Positions 12,111-24,528 of a stretch of 64,000 bases of DNA are shown here, piece by piece. The notes below the pieces were generated by a model, which ran no database searches, had not been told where the DNA came from, and saw nothing but the letters and a program-made list of their open reading frames with translations. The translations under genes were made by a program, and so were the position numbers. This stretch comes from Eustoma russellianum (taxonomy: Eukaryota; Streptophyta; Magnoliopsida; Gentianales; Gentianaceae), in the NCBI GenBank assembly GCA_036186865.1, contig AP025055.1, forward strand, positions 6,106,576 through 6,170,575, given 5' to 3'. Each line of letters begins with the position of its first letter. Position 1 is the first letter of the stretch.

Positions 12111-13112
12111 GTGGGAGATGCTGTAATTCTTAGTGTGGGCAGCTCGGCTGAATCTTGGATTTTGGACTCTCGAGCATCATTTATTCATCTCCTAGCAAGG
12201 AATTGTTTCGAAATTTCAAGTGGATATTTTGGGAAGGTGTATCTTGCTAACAATAAAAATTTGGATATTAAAGGAAAAGGAGATATTTGCATACAAACTC
12301 CAGCAGGAAATTAGTGGACATAAGAAGATGTCAAATACATTCGTGAACTCAAGAAGAATTTAATCTCAATTGGTCAGTTGGACAGCATAGGCTATGCAGC
12401 AAGGTTCGGGAAGAGTTCATGGAAGATCGCAAAAGGTCCTATGATTTTAGCACACGGTAAAAAATTTGGAACCTTATACACCATTATAGGGTGTATAAAC
12501 ATGGATGCTGTTACCGAAGCTGCTTCTAGTTCAAGTCTGTGGTATAACAGACTTAGACACATAAATGCAAAAGGAATGAAGATGCTGGTTACAAAAGAAG
12601 TCTTACATGGTTTGAAATATGTTGAGATATGTTTCTATGAGAGCTGTGTTAAGGGGAAATCTAAACGAGTTAGCTTCACAAAGGTTGCTAGAGAACCAAA
12701 GAAAGTGCATTTGGAAATGTTTCATATAGATGTTTCGGGATTATCCCAAGTTTCAACACTTGGTGGATCAAAGTTCTGTGTCAACTTCTATGATGGTTTC
12801 AGCAAGAAAGTATGTGTTTACTTTTTGAAACATAAGTTAGATGTGTTTGCCTCATTCAAGAGGTAGAAAGCTGAAGTTGAAAATCAGACTGATTTGAAGA
12901 TCAAATGCATGAGGTCTAAAAATGAAGGAGAGTATGAAAAGTCAGAATTCAAAGCATTCCGTTCAGTTGAGGGAAATCGATCGATGGGGACAGTTCTGGG
13001 TAAAGCAAGACATACTAGAGTTACTGAGAGGATGAACAGAACATTGAATGATCGTGCAAGGAGAATGAGGATACATTCCAAACTACTAAGGATTATTAGC
13101 CAGATGCTCTGA
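12111..13112 (+). pseudogene. decayed Tork-like copia protease-integrase fragment
   Basis: The order is as in a Ty1/copia polyprotein. A protease active-site region (SWILDSRASFIH) has Arg in place of the usual Gly of the Asp-Ser-Gly motif. A pre-integrase segment follows (SLWYNRLRHINAKGMKML, then YESCVKGKSKRVSF), and then an integrase core with the first catalytic Asp in MFHIDVSG. The position of the second Asp reads RSKNEGEY, so it appears lost; the Glu region (TERMNRTLN) is present. Stops and frame changes occur near 12,312, 12,864 and 12,890. No reverse transcriptase follows: the sequence breaks off near 13,112. This is a dead, 3'-truncated copy, and its lineage is inferred from motif wording. 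Confidence 0.82.
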
Positions 13113-13775
13113 GCATATATGCATGTTTGACGACGCAAAAAGATCTGATCTTTCCTTATTCTAACAATGTCCTCTGCGAGACGTCTTGTTTGATTGACAA
13201 GAGCAAATTCAATTCACTCTTAGCCGTGTGATTAGATTGAGCAAGATCCACTGACTTGCATCTTGTTCATGATCCAAAAACGACTTATCACCCTTGGTAC
13301 GTGGCTTCAAGTTGGTAGGACTCGATTCTCCCGCAACGTTTGCTCAAGACGTTAATATAGAATCTAATTTTTGATCAAAGATTAAAAGAAACAAAAGGAA
13401 CACCTTGCTAATAAGCCTTGGTCAAAAATTATATAAAATCTTATTCAACTCTGGTTATACAGGTGGTGTGCATCCTTATTTATAGTTTAAACTAGGCTAA
13501 CCCTTATATACATAGGAAAATATAGGACTTTAACTTGAAATCTTTCACTTTAGTAGATATGCAATCTTTCATTTGCAATCTCAGTTATCTAAAAGCTGAA
13601 TTTGTCAATGCGGTCTTCCAGAGAGTTGTAGCCCCCAATATCTAGTTTTCATATCATTTTGAATCACTTCAAAACAATGTCAGATGAGAGCGTTATGACC
13701 AAAAATCCAAGATGAGGTCATCCTGTGAAAACCCTAAAAATAGGCGATTTCCCAAATTTGGAAAGTCTACTTTCC
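13113..13775. other. unassigned non-coding sequence
   Basis: No open frame or repeat boundary is visible. The sequence lies between the broken Tork-like fragment and the first LTR terminus of copia A. Confidence 0.4.
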
Positions 13776-14698
13776 CTGTAGGACCTGTACAACACCACTA
13801 GAAGGGGGGTTGAATAGTGGGTGCAGAAAATTTGGCTTTTAAAAAACTTTTGAACCAAAAACCTCACTTCTGAAAATAATTTCTGTTTTCATATTCTGAT
13901 TTGAAATAATTAAAAGACCTAGTTACAGACCTCCAAAAATTATGAAATTTGGTGAGAATCTACTTTCAGATGTTTTGAGTATCTCATAAAAATTTAAATT
14001 AAAATTCCACTTCTAACCCCTTGAAAATACGTTTTTGGTCAGATTGTGCAAATTTGCCAGAAACAGTACTCCGACTTGAAAAATTTATTTCGATTAATTG
14101 GCGACTCCAAATGGTCTAAAAATTTAATGACAAGACCCTCAATCTATGTATTTTAATGGGTTGAAACAGTTTTTGAAAATTCCTTTGGGAAGTATGTCAA
14201 TCACGTTGATGTTCTCAACCTTTGCAACTTTGAAAATCAGATTGAACTAGTCCCAAAACTATTCAAATTTGACTGACTTATCCAAATGAGTTGAAACTTA
14301 CGAAAAATGAAAACTAGGAGTGTGGCTATGTTTCTGCAAAATTTTATGATTTTTGAAATTCGTTTGCTATTTTTACCTTTGCAATGAAATGGATGCAGAA
14401 TGCTGGAAACTGAAAGTAAAGTGCAGTAAAGTAAAGACACCAAGGATTTTATACTGGTTTGGTTAAATCAACCTACTCTAGTCTTCGAGAACACCTTTCT
14501 CGGTTATCACTAAACACAATAAACACCTTACCATGAAGGTGACTGAAGTTACACACTAACTCCACCCTTTTACAAATAATACAATCGAGCAAACGAATCA
14601 CGGACACCACCATCGATTAAATAAAGGTTTGATCACACCTTGATCAACCTTTTACAATAATGAATGAGTGCGGGTGGTATATTCAAAGCCTATAAAAT
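13776..14698 (-). mobile_element. copia A LTR, 3' half, in reverse orientation (fold-back arm)
   Basis: It begins TGTAGGACCTGTACAACACC, the reverse complement of a copia A LTR end, and runs as an imperfect inverted copy of 15,068-15,949 (for example ACCTCACTTCTGAAAATAA against TTTTCAGAAGTGAGGT). It ends at a palindromic AAAATATTTT at about 14,696, where the forward LTR takes over. The original LTR terminus is preserved at the left, mutated from TGTTG to TGTAG. Confidence 0.75.
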
Positions 14699-15940
14699 AT
14701 TTTGAATACTTTTTGGCACATGTTTTGTAAGTTTTTTTCCAGATTTTACAGCTCATTAAAGGATGCCAAGTTGGACCAATCATCAAGTGACAAATAAGTA
14801 AGGTCAAGTCATCCTTCCAATCATGTGGTGCCAAGTAAGCAAGATGTTGTCATCTCTACACAAGGCAATCTTACAAGGACATTAAAGAGAATTCTCAAGA
14901 AAGAAAGAGGCCCTAAGGGGGCAGCCAAGCATGGATAAAAAGAAGAGAATAGTGCAAACAAGGCCAAGCATCTCGCACATTTCTCTTAAGTGCAAAAGAT
15001 CTACTACTCTCTTTTTCTACCTTCCTTTGTTCTTCTTCTTCTCTCAAGCCTATTGATCATATATTCAAAATATTGTATAGGCTTCGAATATACCACCTAC
15101 ACCCATTCATTATTGTAAAAGGTTGATCAAGGTGTAATCAAACCTTCATTTAATCGGTGGTGGTGTCCATGATTCGTTTGCTCGATTATATTTTTTGTAA
15201 AAGGGTGGAGTTAGTGTGTAACTTCAGTCACCCTTGTGGTAAGGTGTTTATTGTGTTTAGTGATAACCGAGGAAGGTGTCCTCGAAGACTGGAGTAGGTT
15301 GATTTAATCGAACCATTATAAAATCCTTGGTGTCTTTACTTTACTGCACTTTACTTTCAGTTTCTAGCATTCTGTATCAATTTCATTGCAAAGGTAAAAA
15401 TAGCAAAAGAATTTCAAAAATCATAAATTTTTTCAAAAACATAGCCACACCTCCTAATTTTCATTTGGCATAAGTTTCAACTCATTTGGATAAGTATAAG
15501 TCACTCAAACTTGAATAGTTCTGAGACTAGTGCAATCTGATTTTCAGAGTTGTAAAGGTTGAGAGCATCAATGTGATTGACATACTTCCCAAAGAAATTT
15601 TCAAACACTGTTTCAACCCATTACAATAAATATCTTGAGGTTCTTTTCATTAATTTTCAGACCATTTGGAGTCACCAATTAATCCGAATAAATTTTTGAA
15701 ATCGGAGTACTATTTCTGGCAGATTTGCGCAATCTGACCAAAAACGTATTTTCAAGGGGTTAGGAGTTGAATTTTAATTTGAAATTTTTATGAGATACTC
15801 AAAACATCTGAGAGTAGATTCTCACGAAATTTAATAATTTTTGGAGGTCTATAACTAGATCTTTTAATAATTTCATATCAGAATCTGAAAATAGAAATTG
15901 TTTTCAGAAGTGAGGTTTTTGGTTTAGAAGTTTTCTACAC
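14699..15940 (+). mobile_element. copia A LTR, forward, truncated at both ends
   Basis: The start (TTTTGAATACTTTTTGGCAC) matches the interior of the A 3' LTR near 22,128-22,150. The piece therefore lacks the first 1.3 kb or so of the LTR. It also lacks the last 75 bp or so, and is fused at about 15,940 directly to gag sequence. The primer-binding site and 5' gag are missing. Confidence 0.75.
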
Positions 15941-16395
15941 AGATAAAGGTACAAAAGGTGCTAAGGAGTCTCCCATCCTAATGGGACCCCAAAGTCATAG
16001 CAATTAAGGAAAGTAAAGAAACGAGATCAATAAAAATGGAGGAACTAATCGGATCTTTAAAGGCATATAAAAACAAACTTACACTAAGGAAATAGGAATC
16101 AACGTCAAAACAAGGTAAGACTATTGCTTTTAAATCAAATGAATACGTCTCTACCTCTTCCGATCACATGGATGATAGTGATACTGAATCGGACAATGAA
16201 GATCTAATATTATTGGCTAAAGGCTTGAGAAAATTAATGAGAAAGTCATTAAAGAACAAACCTAAGGCTGTTCAAACTAAAAGAAATAAAAATAAAAATA
16301 ACGAAAAAGACATAAAGTGTTATGAATGTGGGAAACTTGGATATTGTCATATGACTGACCGAATAAGGACAAACAAACAAACAAAAAAACCGTGA
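15941..16395 (+). pseudogene. copia A gag, C-terminal part with degraded zinc knuckle
   Basis: This is the end of a SIRE-like gag. It has an acidic stretch (DDSDTESDNEDLILLAKGLR from 16,168), a basic Lys/Asn-rich stretch, and a knuckle beginning at 16,318 that reads CYECGKLGYCHMTD. The third ligand (His) is Tyr and the fourth (Cys) is Asp, so it cannot bind zinc normally. The region aligns in order with the gag of the related B element at 28,974-29,680. The N-terminal two thirds of gag were lost in the deletion that fused the LTR to this piece. Confidence 0.72.
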
Positions 16396-17449
16396 CAAGG
16401 ACTGCAACAAAAATAGACCCGTCTCAAACCTAAACAAAGGACTTCAAGAAGAGCTCTCAAGGCCTCCACTTGGAGTGATTCATCTGACTCTGAGACTGAT
16501 GATACCGAAGAAGAGACGGCACAAGTATGCTTTGCATCCAAACCATCAAATGAGGTATCTTCTGATTCTGATTCTGATTCCGAACCTTCTTATGATTATT
16601 TGTTTAGTCAATACCTTGAACTGCATAAATTCACAAAAACTCTTGCAAAAGAAAAGAAACGGTTAATTAAAGACAAGAAGTTGTTAGAATCATCTAGCAC
16701 AAACCTTTTTTCTCAATTAAACGATTCAAAAGAAGAGTCTCTTGCAAAATGAATGCATTGAAATCAGAGGTCTCATCATTAACGACACAAAATAATGAAA
16801 TGAAATCCGAGGTTTCAAATTTGAAAACAAGGAATACGGATTTAGAAAACATGGTAAAACAGTTTGACACGGGTACAAACATGCTAGATCGCATCATCTC
16901 TTGACAAAAGCATGATATCGACAAAAACAGATTAGGATACGTTGAGAAAAATGAGACACAAAATAAATCAACCAAATCCATTCTATCTTCGTCTAAGGAA
17001 ACACATGCATTCAAGACAAATGTGGCACCTAAAAGGATGCCTAGATCACCCCATACTTCATCTCATTGTGCTTCTTCTTCATATCATACAAGATATAATT
17101 ATGTGCCGCATAAATATGGAAAAAAAACCATTGATGCATACACGACATTTATTCAACTTAAATGCATCTAGATTACGCACCATGCATACTAACTCTAAGG
17201 TATATCAAAAACGAAGATCATACCATGTGAATGATTGGATTCTCGGCCAAAGGCCAAACGCATTCCCACCTAATGTCTATTATACTGCTTCTTCATCTCT
17301 ATTTTCACCATCTGTAAGACCGAGAAAGGTCACCCAAGTTTGGATACCAAAAGGTACTCTTACAAATGGGTGAAGAACTATCTTGTAAGGACCCAAAATA
17401 AAAGGGTACCTAAATCGTTGTTTCACATTGCAGGGAACACATACATCTA
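16396..17449 (+). pseudogene. copia A gag-protease linker, broken into several frames
   Basis: This corresponds to the coiled-coil and Tyr/His-rich region that is still open in element B (29,851-30,873). Here the coding sense is scattered across three frames. Recognisable pieces are an acidic Ser/Asp run near 16,470-16,600, Lys/Glu/Leu-rich coiled-coil-like pieces to about 16,920, and a VTQVWIPKGTLTNG tail at 17,331-17,373 that matches VQVWIPKRYLNKN of element B. Confidence 0.6.
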
Positions 17450-18990
17450 AAGGTACATTAATCAAATGGTTCCTTGACAGTGGTTGCTCGAAGCACATGA
17501 CGGGTGACCCGAGCTTGTTCTCAAAGTTGAAAAGGTTACAAAAGGTGGATCGGTGACCTTTGGAGACAACAACGAAGGAAGAATCATCAGAAAAGGTACA
17601 ATTGGGAGCCCAAGTACTCTTCAAATCTCCAACGTCTTCTTGGTAAGTAATCTATCCTACAATTTGCTTAGCATCTCACAGTTTCTTGATAACGGTTTTG
17701 ATGTGTGTTTCACTCACCCATATTGCAACATAGTAAATAAAACAGAGAAACGGTATTAAAAGAAAAAAGAGAAGGAAATATTTTTACACTTTCTATGGAT
17801 GTCATGTTAGACACTAAAGTTAAATGTTTTATGTCAAATGAACCTAACGTAAATTTGTAGCATAGGCGATTAGGACACATTGGCATCTCAACTATTGAAA
17901 AACTTCAGCGAAAGAATCTAGCAGGAGGATTGCCTAAACTTGATTTAGACAACTTTCAGTTGTGTGAATCTCGTATTAAAGGCAAAAAAACATGCGAGTC
18001 ACTTAAATCTAAAAATGAAATTAGTGCATCTAGAGTGTTAGAATTATTACACATTAACTAGTTTGGTCATAGTCGTACTAGAAGTCTTGGTGGGCGACAT
18101 TATGCATGTGTTATCGTTGACGATTTTTCTCGCTATATATGGACTTTATTTCTTATGAGTAAAAATGATAGTGCCGTTGAGATTGCTAAATTAATAAAAC
18201 AACTTAAAATGAATATGGTTTGAATGTGAAAAAGATTAGGAGCGACAGAGGTGACGATTTTAAAAATAAATACATGATTGCATTTTGCGAAGAAAAAGGT
18301 ATTAAACACAAGTTTTCGCTACCTAGAACACCACAATTAAATGGAGTAGTAGAAAGAAAGAATAGGACACTACAAGAAATTGCTAGAACCATGTTATATG
18401 AAAATAAGTTGCCTAAATTTTTGTGGGTGGAAGCCGTAAATTGTGCATGCTATATAATTAATCGCTTGTCGATTAGAAAGAAAATAAGCAAAACTCCTTA
18501 TGAAATAGTAAATGATCCCATACCTAAAATTGATTACTTTCGTGTGTTTGGTTGTAAATGCTTTGTTTTGAATACAAAAGATAATCTAGATAAATTTGAG
18601 TCTAAATTAATTGAATGCATCTTTGTTGGATATTTTGTGAATTCTAAGGCATATAGATGTTATGATCTTATCACTAGACAGATTTTAGAATCTATTCAGG
18701 CGAAGTTTAATGAATTCGGTGATTTTGAAATAGATAAAGAATATGACGATAATTTTGAACTAAAGCCCGTGTTAGATGATATAGAAGAGAATATCGTACA
18801 TGATGAACCCAACACACTAGAAATGCATGATCACTTAGAAATGCATGAAAACTTAGAAAATAATCAACCAAGATGGCATATAGATCATCCACACGACCTC
18901 ATCATAGGCGACACAACACAAGGTGTCCGACCACATAGAAGAATAAATCCAGATGATATAAATCCATGCTATGATATCCGAAATTGAACT
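17450..18990 (+). pseudogene. copia A protease and integrase, defective
   Basis: The protease active site is intact in one frame (WFLDSGCSKHMTG, Asp codon at 17,476). The following part (VTFGDNNEGRIIRKGTIG) is in another frame. The pre-integrase segment near 17,860-18,040 has a stop where a Trp codon is expected, and one zinc ligand is changed (CESRIKGK). At about 18,047-18,060 the first catalytic Asp region reads HIN-stop-FG, so the Asp is Asn and is followed by a stop. The second Asp is present (IRSDRGDDFKN), as is the Glu (GVVERKNRTLQE) in the 255-codon frame 18,220-18,987. Overall order and spacing match element B. Confidence 0.85.
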
Positions 18991-20515
18991 CAAGACTGTA
19001 TTTGATGCTTTGAATGATTCTTCTTAGATTGACGCTATGCATGATGAATTAAATCAATTCATAAGCAATGATGTATGAGATTTAGTGCCACGACCACAAG
19101 ATAAAACGATAATAAGCACAAAGTGAGCCTTTAGAAATAAAATGAATGAAGAGGGAAAAGTCGTTAGAAACAAATCAAGGCTTGTAGCACAAGGATATAA
19201 TCAAGAAGAGGGAATAGACTACGACGAAACATTTGCACCCGTAGCACGCTTAGAAAATATACGATTATTACTTGCTATTGCTTGCATGAAGGATTTTAAA
19301 CTTTATCAAATGGACGTAAAAGGTGCATTTTTAAATGACGTTATACAAGAAGAAGTATATGTGAAACAACCACCCGGTTTTGAGGATTTAAAATATCCTA
19401 ATCATGTGTATCAAACTAAAGAAAGCACTATATGGATTAAAACAAGCACATAGGGCTTGGTATGATTGTTTTGCTAGTTTTGTTTTAGAAAATGGATTTA
19501 AAAGAGACACCATAGATAACACTTTATTCTTGAAAAAAGAAAAATCGGATTTACTTATTATTAAAATTTATATTGATGACATTGTTTTTGGATCTACATC
19601 TCATAAATTTGTTGAAGAATTTGAAATATGCATGAAATCCGAATTTGAAATGTATATGGTTGGTGGCTTAAAATATTTTCTTGGCTTGCAAATTAAACAA
19701 ACTAGTAAAGGCATCCATATAAGTCAAGTCAAATATGTGAATGACATGATTAAAAAGTTTAATTTTGAAAACTTGAAATCATCCCCCACCCCTATGAGTG
19801 TGACAACTAAACTTGATAAAGATGAGAATGAAAAAGACTTTGATAATGGTTTGTATAGGTCTATGATTGGCTCTTTGCTTTGTCTTACTGCAAGTAGACC
19901 CGATATCATATTTAGTTTTTGTATGTGCACACGTTTTCATAGAAAATCTAAAATGTCACACCATAATGCTGTAAAAAGGATATTTCGATACATTAAGCAT
20001 ACTCCCACTTTAGGAATTTGGTATGATAAGAATTGTGAATTTGACTTGCATGCTTATACTGATGCGGATTATGGCGGGTGCAAAATAGATAGAAAAAGCA
20101 TAAGTGACGCTTGTCAATTTATTGGAAATTCATTGATAAATTGGTTTTCGAAAAAGCAAGTGTAGCATTATCTACTACTGAAGCTGAATACATGACACTT
20201 AATCTTTGTGCACACAACTCTTATGGCTAAAACAACAACTATCTGATTTTGGAATCACGGTAAATCGCATCCCCATGTATTGTGATAGTATGAGTGCTAT
20301 CAATTTGTCTAAAAACCCCGTACTACACTCTAAGGCAAAGCACATAGAAGTACGATATCACTTTCTTCGTGATCGTGCAAATGGTGGTGATATCGTTATA
20401 GAACATGTACGTACTGAAGCACAAGTAGCCGACATATTCGCCAAAGCACTCAATCAAGCTACGTACGAAAATCTACGCTCAAGATTAGGCATGCTTTCTG
20501 CTAATTTGTTATACC
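18991..20515 (+). pseudogene. copia A reverse transcriptase and RNase H, frameshifted
   Basis: Reverse transcriptase motifs appear in order: LVAQGYNQEEGIDYDETFAP, then the catalytic Asp in YQMDVKGAFLN (from 19,142), a frame change near 19,425, KKALYGLKQAHRAWYD, and the active site IYIDDIVFGST at about 19,566-19,598. The wording YIDDIVFGS fits the SIRE lineage. RNase H follows with its first catalytic Asp (AYTDADYGG); a single-base frameshift near 20,160 separates it from the TEAEY, FCDS-equivalent (YCDSMSAI) and HIEVRYHFLRD motifs. The end of pol is ADIFAKALNQATYENLRSR. The part from 20,131 on belongs to the duplicated 4-kb block. Confidence 0.9.
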
Positions 20516-20753
20516 TTGATATTTCTTTCCATCTTTACATGTACTTTTGATATCATTTACAAAATAAAGGGGAGAGACATCATGAGTTAAGGGGTTTAAG
20601 GGGGGAGAGAGAGCATGATTGCATGATTTAAGGGGGAGCACAACGATATGAAATTCAAAACGCAAAATTCAAATTTGTGCATAATTGGAGGGGGAGCAAT
20701 TATATTTAAATCATGAACCAATGTTATTTTGTAAATCAGCAAAATGGGGAGAT
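20516..20753 (+). promoter_or_regulatory. copia A 3' UTR with serial polypurine tracts
   Basis: Several G-rich purine runs follow pol (AATAAAGGGGAGAG, TTTAAGGGGGGAGAGAGAG, TTAAGGGGGAGC, TGGAGGGGGAGC). The last, AAAATGGGGAGA, lies directly against the LTR start TGTTGAG. Repeated polypurine tracts are a known habit of SIRE-lineage elements. Confidence 0.75.
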
Positions 20754-22225
20754 TGTTGAGAAATAGTATTTGAATGATTTAAAATGCATGATTTAAATAG
20801 TATGAGTTTACGAAATGCATGACAAAATTATTATTTGACACGTTTATGTGATATACATGCTTCATATGTTTATATATATTGTTGCCGTACTAACAAGCCA
20901 TGAAGCGTTAAAGCTTACATCATATGGCAAGCATTTTTTGTCGTTGTACTATTTTAAGGTGCCACAATTAATGAACTAAACTAGTTCATTAACTGAAGTG
21001 CTTAAATTAATGAACTAACTAGTTCATTAAACGGAGATATATTTGGACAAATCTTTATGGCAACAAATTTGGAAATGGAAAGTCTCCTCCCTATTCTTCT
21101 TCACACGCCATAATATATATATATTATACATATAGTCATATTTTTATTAAAAAGGCACAATACACATATATTCCGACGTACTACCGACACATTACATATA
21201 TTACAAATGTACGTCAACGTCACACTACTACATACACCTCATATTTATGAGTATATTCAGGTCATATATCATATGATATAAGTCATTGTGATGACAAAAT
21301 TATAACGACACGTTACAGGGTCATAAAGCAAAAATTGTTGTATCGGCTGACTACGAAAACTTTACCGACGTGTCATGTACTTGCCATATAAAGATGCTCA
21401 GCCCATATATATAAAAAATAGCCATATATTTTGTGGATCACATGTTGAAATCAGCCACTAAATTATTCTATTTTGGCACACACAATCACCCACAATTTAT
21501 GCTAAATTTGTGGAGAATTCAAAATCAACTTCATTAGTACACATGGGCGTTTTTGCTTAAGCTATGAGAGCTGATTATATACTTTATTTTATCTATATTA
21601 TGTGTGACATAATATATATTTCATGTGTAAGAAGTTTGAATTTAATTGGAGAAAAATCGCGTAATCGACGAAAGTCGAAAATTCGGTTTTCTACGAAAAT
21701 AACACATGGAACGTTTTTGGCATAAGATGTAATATGTATCTAGATACTTTTTGCACATTAAAGACATGTTAAAGTGTTCTAGAAAATTCAAAATTGGGCT
21801 GATTTTTATTTACCATATATGTGTAAATATTGTGCATTATTTGACAAAGCTTACTAAAGTGAAATTTCAGCACATGTCTAGCTATATCACACGCCTATTT
21901 CATTTTCAATGTAGCCTAGGTGGAGCTTAGTTGGCATCTCCATTGGTGGAGAATATGTCACACAAGGTTAGTGACATAAAAGAGGGCACTACACAAGGAA
22001 ACAATTCAAAAGAAAAATACATGGTGAAAAAGTTTCAGCACATGCTAAAGCGGACGATTTTATGGTCTTAATGCTCCTTAATTTGCATCCCAAAATTCAA
22101 GGGATTGAAGGTTGGTAGTATGGAAATATTTTGACTACTTTTTGGAACATGTTCTGTAAGTTTTTTTTTCCAGATTTTACGGCTCATTAAAGGATGCCAA
22201 GTTGGACCAATCATCAAGTGACAAG
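20754..22225 (+). mobile_element. copia A 3' LTR, 5' part, interrupted by B LTR
   Basis: It starts TGTTGAGAAATAG directly after a polypurine tract. It runs to CATCAAGTGACAAG at 22,225, where a B-family LTR begins with TGTTGAGAAATATG. The 5' LTR copy near 14,780 continues at this point with AAATAAGTAAGG, so B inserted here. The remaining 3' part of this LTR is not present in the window. Confidence 0.85.
20968..21030. repeat. twin 24-25 bp palindromes in the A LTR
   Basis: Two perfect inverted repeats with arms TTAATGAACTA and TAGTTCATTAA lie at 20,968-20,992 (spacer AAC) and 21,007-21,030 (spacer AC). The second unit of the duplication repeats them at 24,982-25,006 and 25,021-25,044. They lie in the U3 part of the LTR, where regulatory sites are expected. 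Confidence 0.9.
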
Positions 22226-24144
22226 TGTTGAGAAATATGTTTGGATAATTTTCAAAGTCATGATTTTAAGTGGTGAATTCTTAAAAATATCAGATATGGT
22301 GTTTTAAGTGATTAAAAGTTGAAAGAAATGAAAAGGTGACATCGATCTCTACATAGATCTCTCAGCCAGAGATCGATGTATACATAGATCTCTACATAGA
22401 TCTCTCAGTCAGAAATCGATGTACATCGATCTCTAACATGGATCGATCCATGTTGGACTGAGAAGAACCAAAACTTACTGTGAGACGTCGATCTCTCACG
22501 TGGATCGATCGACGTACGTCAGCCCTTCACATGGATCGATCCACGTCTCACAGAATGTTTAGGGTTTTTAGAAATATTTTTCTAAAATATTTTAAAGTGG
22601 TTGTTTTCATTTGTATATGATTTATACATGCTCATTATGTGAATCTTATGTGATTTTGATGATTTTAAATGTATTGTGACTAACGTGCCTTGGAAGTTTC
22701 TACAACTTACCAAAAAGGACAAATTGGTATTTTGAGTTTTGTAGAAACATCACATGGTAAAAATATTTCAATGATGTATTCTCATTATATTTATCATGAC
22801 AAAGGTGATATCATGAGTATTTATGATCATCCAGGTCATTTCTGGAGTTTTCATATACCAGGGGTATTTTGGTAATTTTACCCCTGAGGGTATATTTGGT
22901 ATTTTCATTCAAGGAATCTCTTGAGCATATTATTATCTTCATTCTGGAGCTAATTTATTATTAATTTGAAGATAATATGGTGATTCGTTAACTCTTTCTC
23001 TCACATGATGATATTATTGACTATAGCTGGATATGTGACGATTTGATATGTCACATTATGTTTTTTCTTAAAGACACTCTTATATATGTTATAAGAACAT
23101 ATGTATCATCATTATTCAGAGTTTTTCAAGGTTGCGGAAATGATCACGACATTTAAGAAGAAATATTGGGAATTTCGGTGTTACACGTTGACATAATCGT
23201 GTCAACAATTATTTGGTGATTTCTTCTTCAAAAATTTGAGTTGATATACATATTTGTCAGCCTCCAAACGTGTATAAACAGTTGAATATGATGTGTAATT
23301 CATTTTGTGAGTTGGAGGCAAGTGGACAAATCAAAAAGGAGCTAGTTGGCAAAAATGCCAACTTGGAAAATTCAAAGATGTAGCCAAACGGCTACTTGGT
23401 CTTTATGGATATTTTTCAGCAGATTTTTGAAGACAAATGAAGACTTCACATGTCCTATTGTTGTGATTGATGTTGGGGATAATTTGGTGGTATTATCCTT
23501 TCTCATTTTATTAAGGAAAATCAAAACTATTTTTTGGAAAAATGAGGTAGCCAACGGCTACTATGGATCTTGGAGCTGAATTTTTAAGTTTGAATTCTTC
23601 AACATTCACATGTCCTATGTTTATGCCAAGAAGTTGAGGCATTATCTTCTCCATATTATCTATTCTTGCTAAGGATAATTCAAGGCAATTCCAAGGTGGA
23701 TTTTTCGGCCAACATGATATTGCTTAGAAGGTGATTATCCAAGTCTTGAATAGGGTTGGTGTATAACCCAAGGATCAAGCTTGGTTCTTGTTGTAAGGTG
23801 ATTCATTTGATAGTGAAATCCAAGAAAAGGTGTTCATTGGGACTGGAGTAGGTCACATTGACCAAACCAGGATAAATCCTCGGTGTTCTTGTCTTGTTTC
23901 TTCATTTCTGTTTTCTGCCCGTTTTTACTGCAGTTTTCTTACAACTTCTCACAATTTGAAAAAATAGCTAAACAATTAAAAATTTGTGATTTTTGGTGGA
24001 GTTATACTTCAGACTGTTAGCTCTCATTTGCTACAAGAGTCACTTGATTTGAGCAAGGGAAAGTTAGTCTTTCAGTCTTTGCAAGATAACTGCTCCAATC
24101 TGGCTGCAATCTTACCACATTTGAGAAAACTTAAATTCTGTATT
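22226..24144 (+). mobile_element. copia B LTR, truncated by the tandem-duplication junction
   Basis: It starts TGTTGAGAAATATG after ACAAG and is almost identical to the first 1.9 kb of the complete B LTR at 26,238-28,603. It stops at 24,144 where the second duplication unit begins. It carries the same internal deletion (GGCCAACATGATATTGCTTA near 23,708-23,727) that removes the LTR TATA region. Confidence 0.9.
22341..22555. repeat. GATCGATC/AGATCTCT-rich array in the B LTR
   Basis: Irregular repeats of GATCTCTACATA, ATCGATGTA, GGATCGATCCA and ACGTGGATCGATCGACGT. The same array recurs in the second unit (about 26,362-26,575) and inverted at about 36,768-36,965. Confidence 0.85.
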
Positions 24145-24525
24145 CATTGATAAATTGGTTTTCGAAAAAGCAAGTGTAGCATTATCTACTACTGAAGCTG
24201 AATACATGACACTTAATCTTTGTGCACAAAACTCTTATGGCTAAAACAACAACTATCTGATTTTGGAATCACGGTAAATCGCATCCCTATGTATTGTGAT
24301 AGTATGAGTGCTATCAATTTGTCTAAAAACCCCGTACTACACTCTAAGGCAAAGCACATAGAAGTACGATATCACTTTCTTCGTGATCGTGCAAATGGTG
24401 GTGATATCGTTATAGAACATGTACGTACTGAAGCACAAGTAGCCGACATATTCGCCAAAGCACTCAATCAAGCTACGTACGAAAATCTACGCTCAAGATT
24501 AGGCATGCTTTCTGCTAATTTGTTA
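24145..24525 (+). pseudogene. second copy of copia A RNase H C-terminus
   Basis: This duplicates 20,131-20,511 and contains the Trp-rich start, the TEAEY motif, YCDSMSAINLSKNPV, HIEVRYHFLRD and ADIFAKALNQ up to the pol stop at 24,526-24,528. It is cut from the rest of pol, because the sequence just left of 24,145 is B LTR. It is a passenger of the tandem duplication and has no independent start signal. Confidence 0.9.
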
Positions 24526-24528
24526 TAG

